Positions 6,628-7,104 of a DNA stretch of 7,104 nt are shown here, one piece after another. The DNA comes from Syntrophaceae bacterium (GTDB lineage Bacteria > Desulfobacterota > Syntrophia > Syntrophales > UBA2210): positions 1 to 7,104 of the forward strand of contig JAUXBI010000092.1 of NCBI GenBank assembly GCA_030619435.1, given 5' to 3'. Every line of letters starts with the position of its first letter. The first letter of the stretch is position 1. A program made the translations under genes and the position numbers. The notes under the pieces were generated by a model that searched no databases, had not been told where the DNA came from, and was given only the letters and a program-made list of their open reading frames with translations.

Positions 6628-7104
6628 ATGATAAGCCAGATCATAAATATCACTCTGAAAATACTGAAGCGTCTTAAAGGCTGGAAGATAGTCGTCGGGA
6701 AAAATCTAGGACACGTTCTTCCCAATGCGCTCATTATCTTTCCTTCGATTCCGGACAGTCTTTTCTGCGGACTCGCCGGAATCCTAACGATAAAGAGGGG
6801 CAGCTATGTTGAAGAAAGAGATATAGCAAAAAACCTTTCGGGTGTCTTCAAAAAAATCAAGAAAAACAATCTGGAAAGGTTGACAGTTCATAAAATCTCA
6901 AGAGATCATTATCTCGGCGGCGATAATCTGTTCAGGGCTGTTGAAGAGGATGTCCTCAGGCTGAAGCAGGATTCATTTCTTGAGGGTATCTTTTTTGATG
7001 GTGAAAAGGAGATGAAACTGAAAGACCTCTATCAGGAAATGAATTCCTTTCTCGAAAAGGAGGAAAGACAGGTAGAGGAGGATGCCGACCATTTCTCGAC
7101 AGCC
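6628..7104 (+). CDS. Unrecognised protein downstream of pyrG (3' truncated by window edge)
   Basis: An open frame of 159 codons starts at ATG 6628 and reaches the right edge without a stop, so the C-terminus is missing. The start lies 16 bases after the pyrG stop with AGGA (6614-6617) upstream at a spacing of 10, consistent with the same transcript. The N-terminus is basic (KILKRLKGWK, 11-20). A hydrophobic stretch at about 29-55 is broken by prolines (P32, P39, P42) and contains C47; it could be a buried core or a weak membrane-associated segment. Residues 60-90 are Lys-rich (KKIKKNN at 75-81) and 105-155 are Glu/Lys-rich and probably helical. I see no nucleotide-binding, metal-binding or catalytic motif and do not recognise the family. 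In proteobacteria kdsA often follows pyrG, but this is not KdsA. Confidence 0.7.
   Translation, partial: MISQIINITLKILKRLKGWKIVVGKNLGHVLPNALIIFPSIPDSLFCGLAGILTIKRGSYVEERDIAKNLSGVFKKIKKNNLERLTVHKISRDHYLGGDNLFRAVEEDVLRLKQDSFLEGIFFDGEKEMKLKDLYQEMNSFLEKEERQVEEDADHFSTA

Noticed and set aside
6453..6734. Minus-strand open frame across the pyrG end and the start of the next gene
   Set aside because: It overlaps two plus-strand genes, has no visible ribosome site or family features, and conflicts with the clear pyrG C-terminus.

Overview
The window is a compact, one-strand (+) stretch of bacterial core nitrogen metabolism. It holds four complete genes and two genes cut by the window edges. From left to right: the last 52 codons of an unrecognised gene (2-160); a three-gene glutamate synthase cluster in the split 'archaeal-type' layout (178-4929); a 77-base gap with a small hairpin; CTP synthase pyrG (5007-6611); and the first 159 codons of an unrecognised protein that runs off the right edge (6628-7104).

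The glutamate synthase genes divide the parts of the classical large GltB chain plus GltD differently from the textbook enzyme. The first gene is the stand-alone class II glutaminase (Cys2 nucleophile). The second is the FMN synthase subunit with an added N-terminal 2x[4Fe-4S] ferredoxin domain. The third fuses the GXGXG beta-helix domain of GltB to a GltD-like flavoprotein and ends in a second 2x[4Fe-4S] ferredoxin domain. The genes are coupled (ATGA overlap between the first two, one base between the second and third), so equimolar synthesis is expected. Glutaminase ammonia should pass to the FMN subunit, where 2-oxoglutarate becomes glutamate using electrons brought by the flavoprotein and its Fe-S centres.

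Two details of the flavoprotein stand out. Its pyridine-nucleotide Rossmann motif is GxGxxG with an Asp at the end of beta-2, and the usual arginine pair is absent, which points to NADH rather than NADPH. Its GltD-type N-terminal Fe-S region keeps the ligands expected for only one of the two usual clusters.

PyrG also consumes glutamine, but with an unrelated class I glutaminase domain. The neighbourhood is therefore consistent with glutamine/glutamate and nucleotide supply, though co-transcription across the gap is not proven.

The organism is probably an anaerobic bacterium: the layout is rich in oxygen-sensitive Fe-S centres, Shine-Dalgarno sites are clear, and base composition is moderate. 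A Desulfobacterota-like (syntroph or sulfate reducer) source is a guess from gene style, not something the sequence proves. I see no mobile element, CRISPR array, RNA gene or clearly new system. The most interesting content is the fusion and cofactor architecture of the glutamate synthase and the two unrecognised flanking genes.
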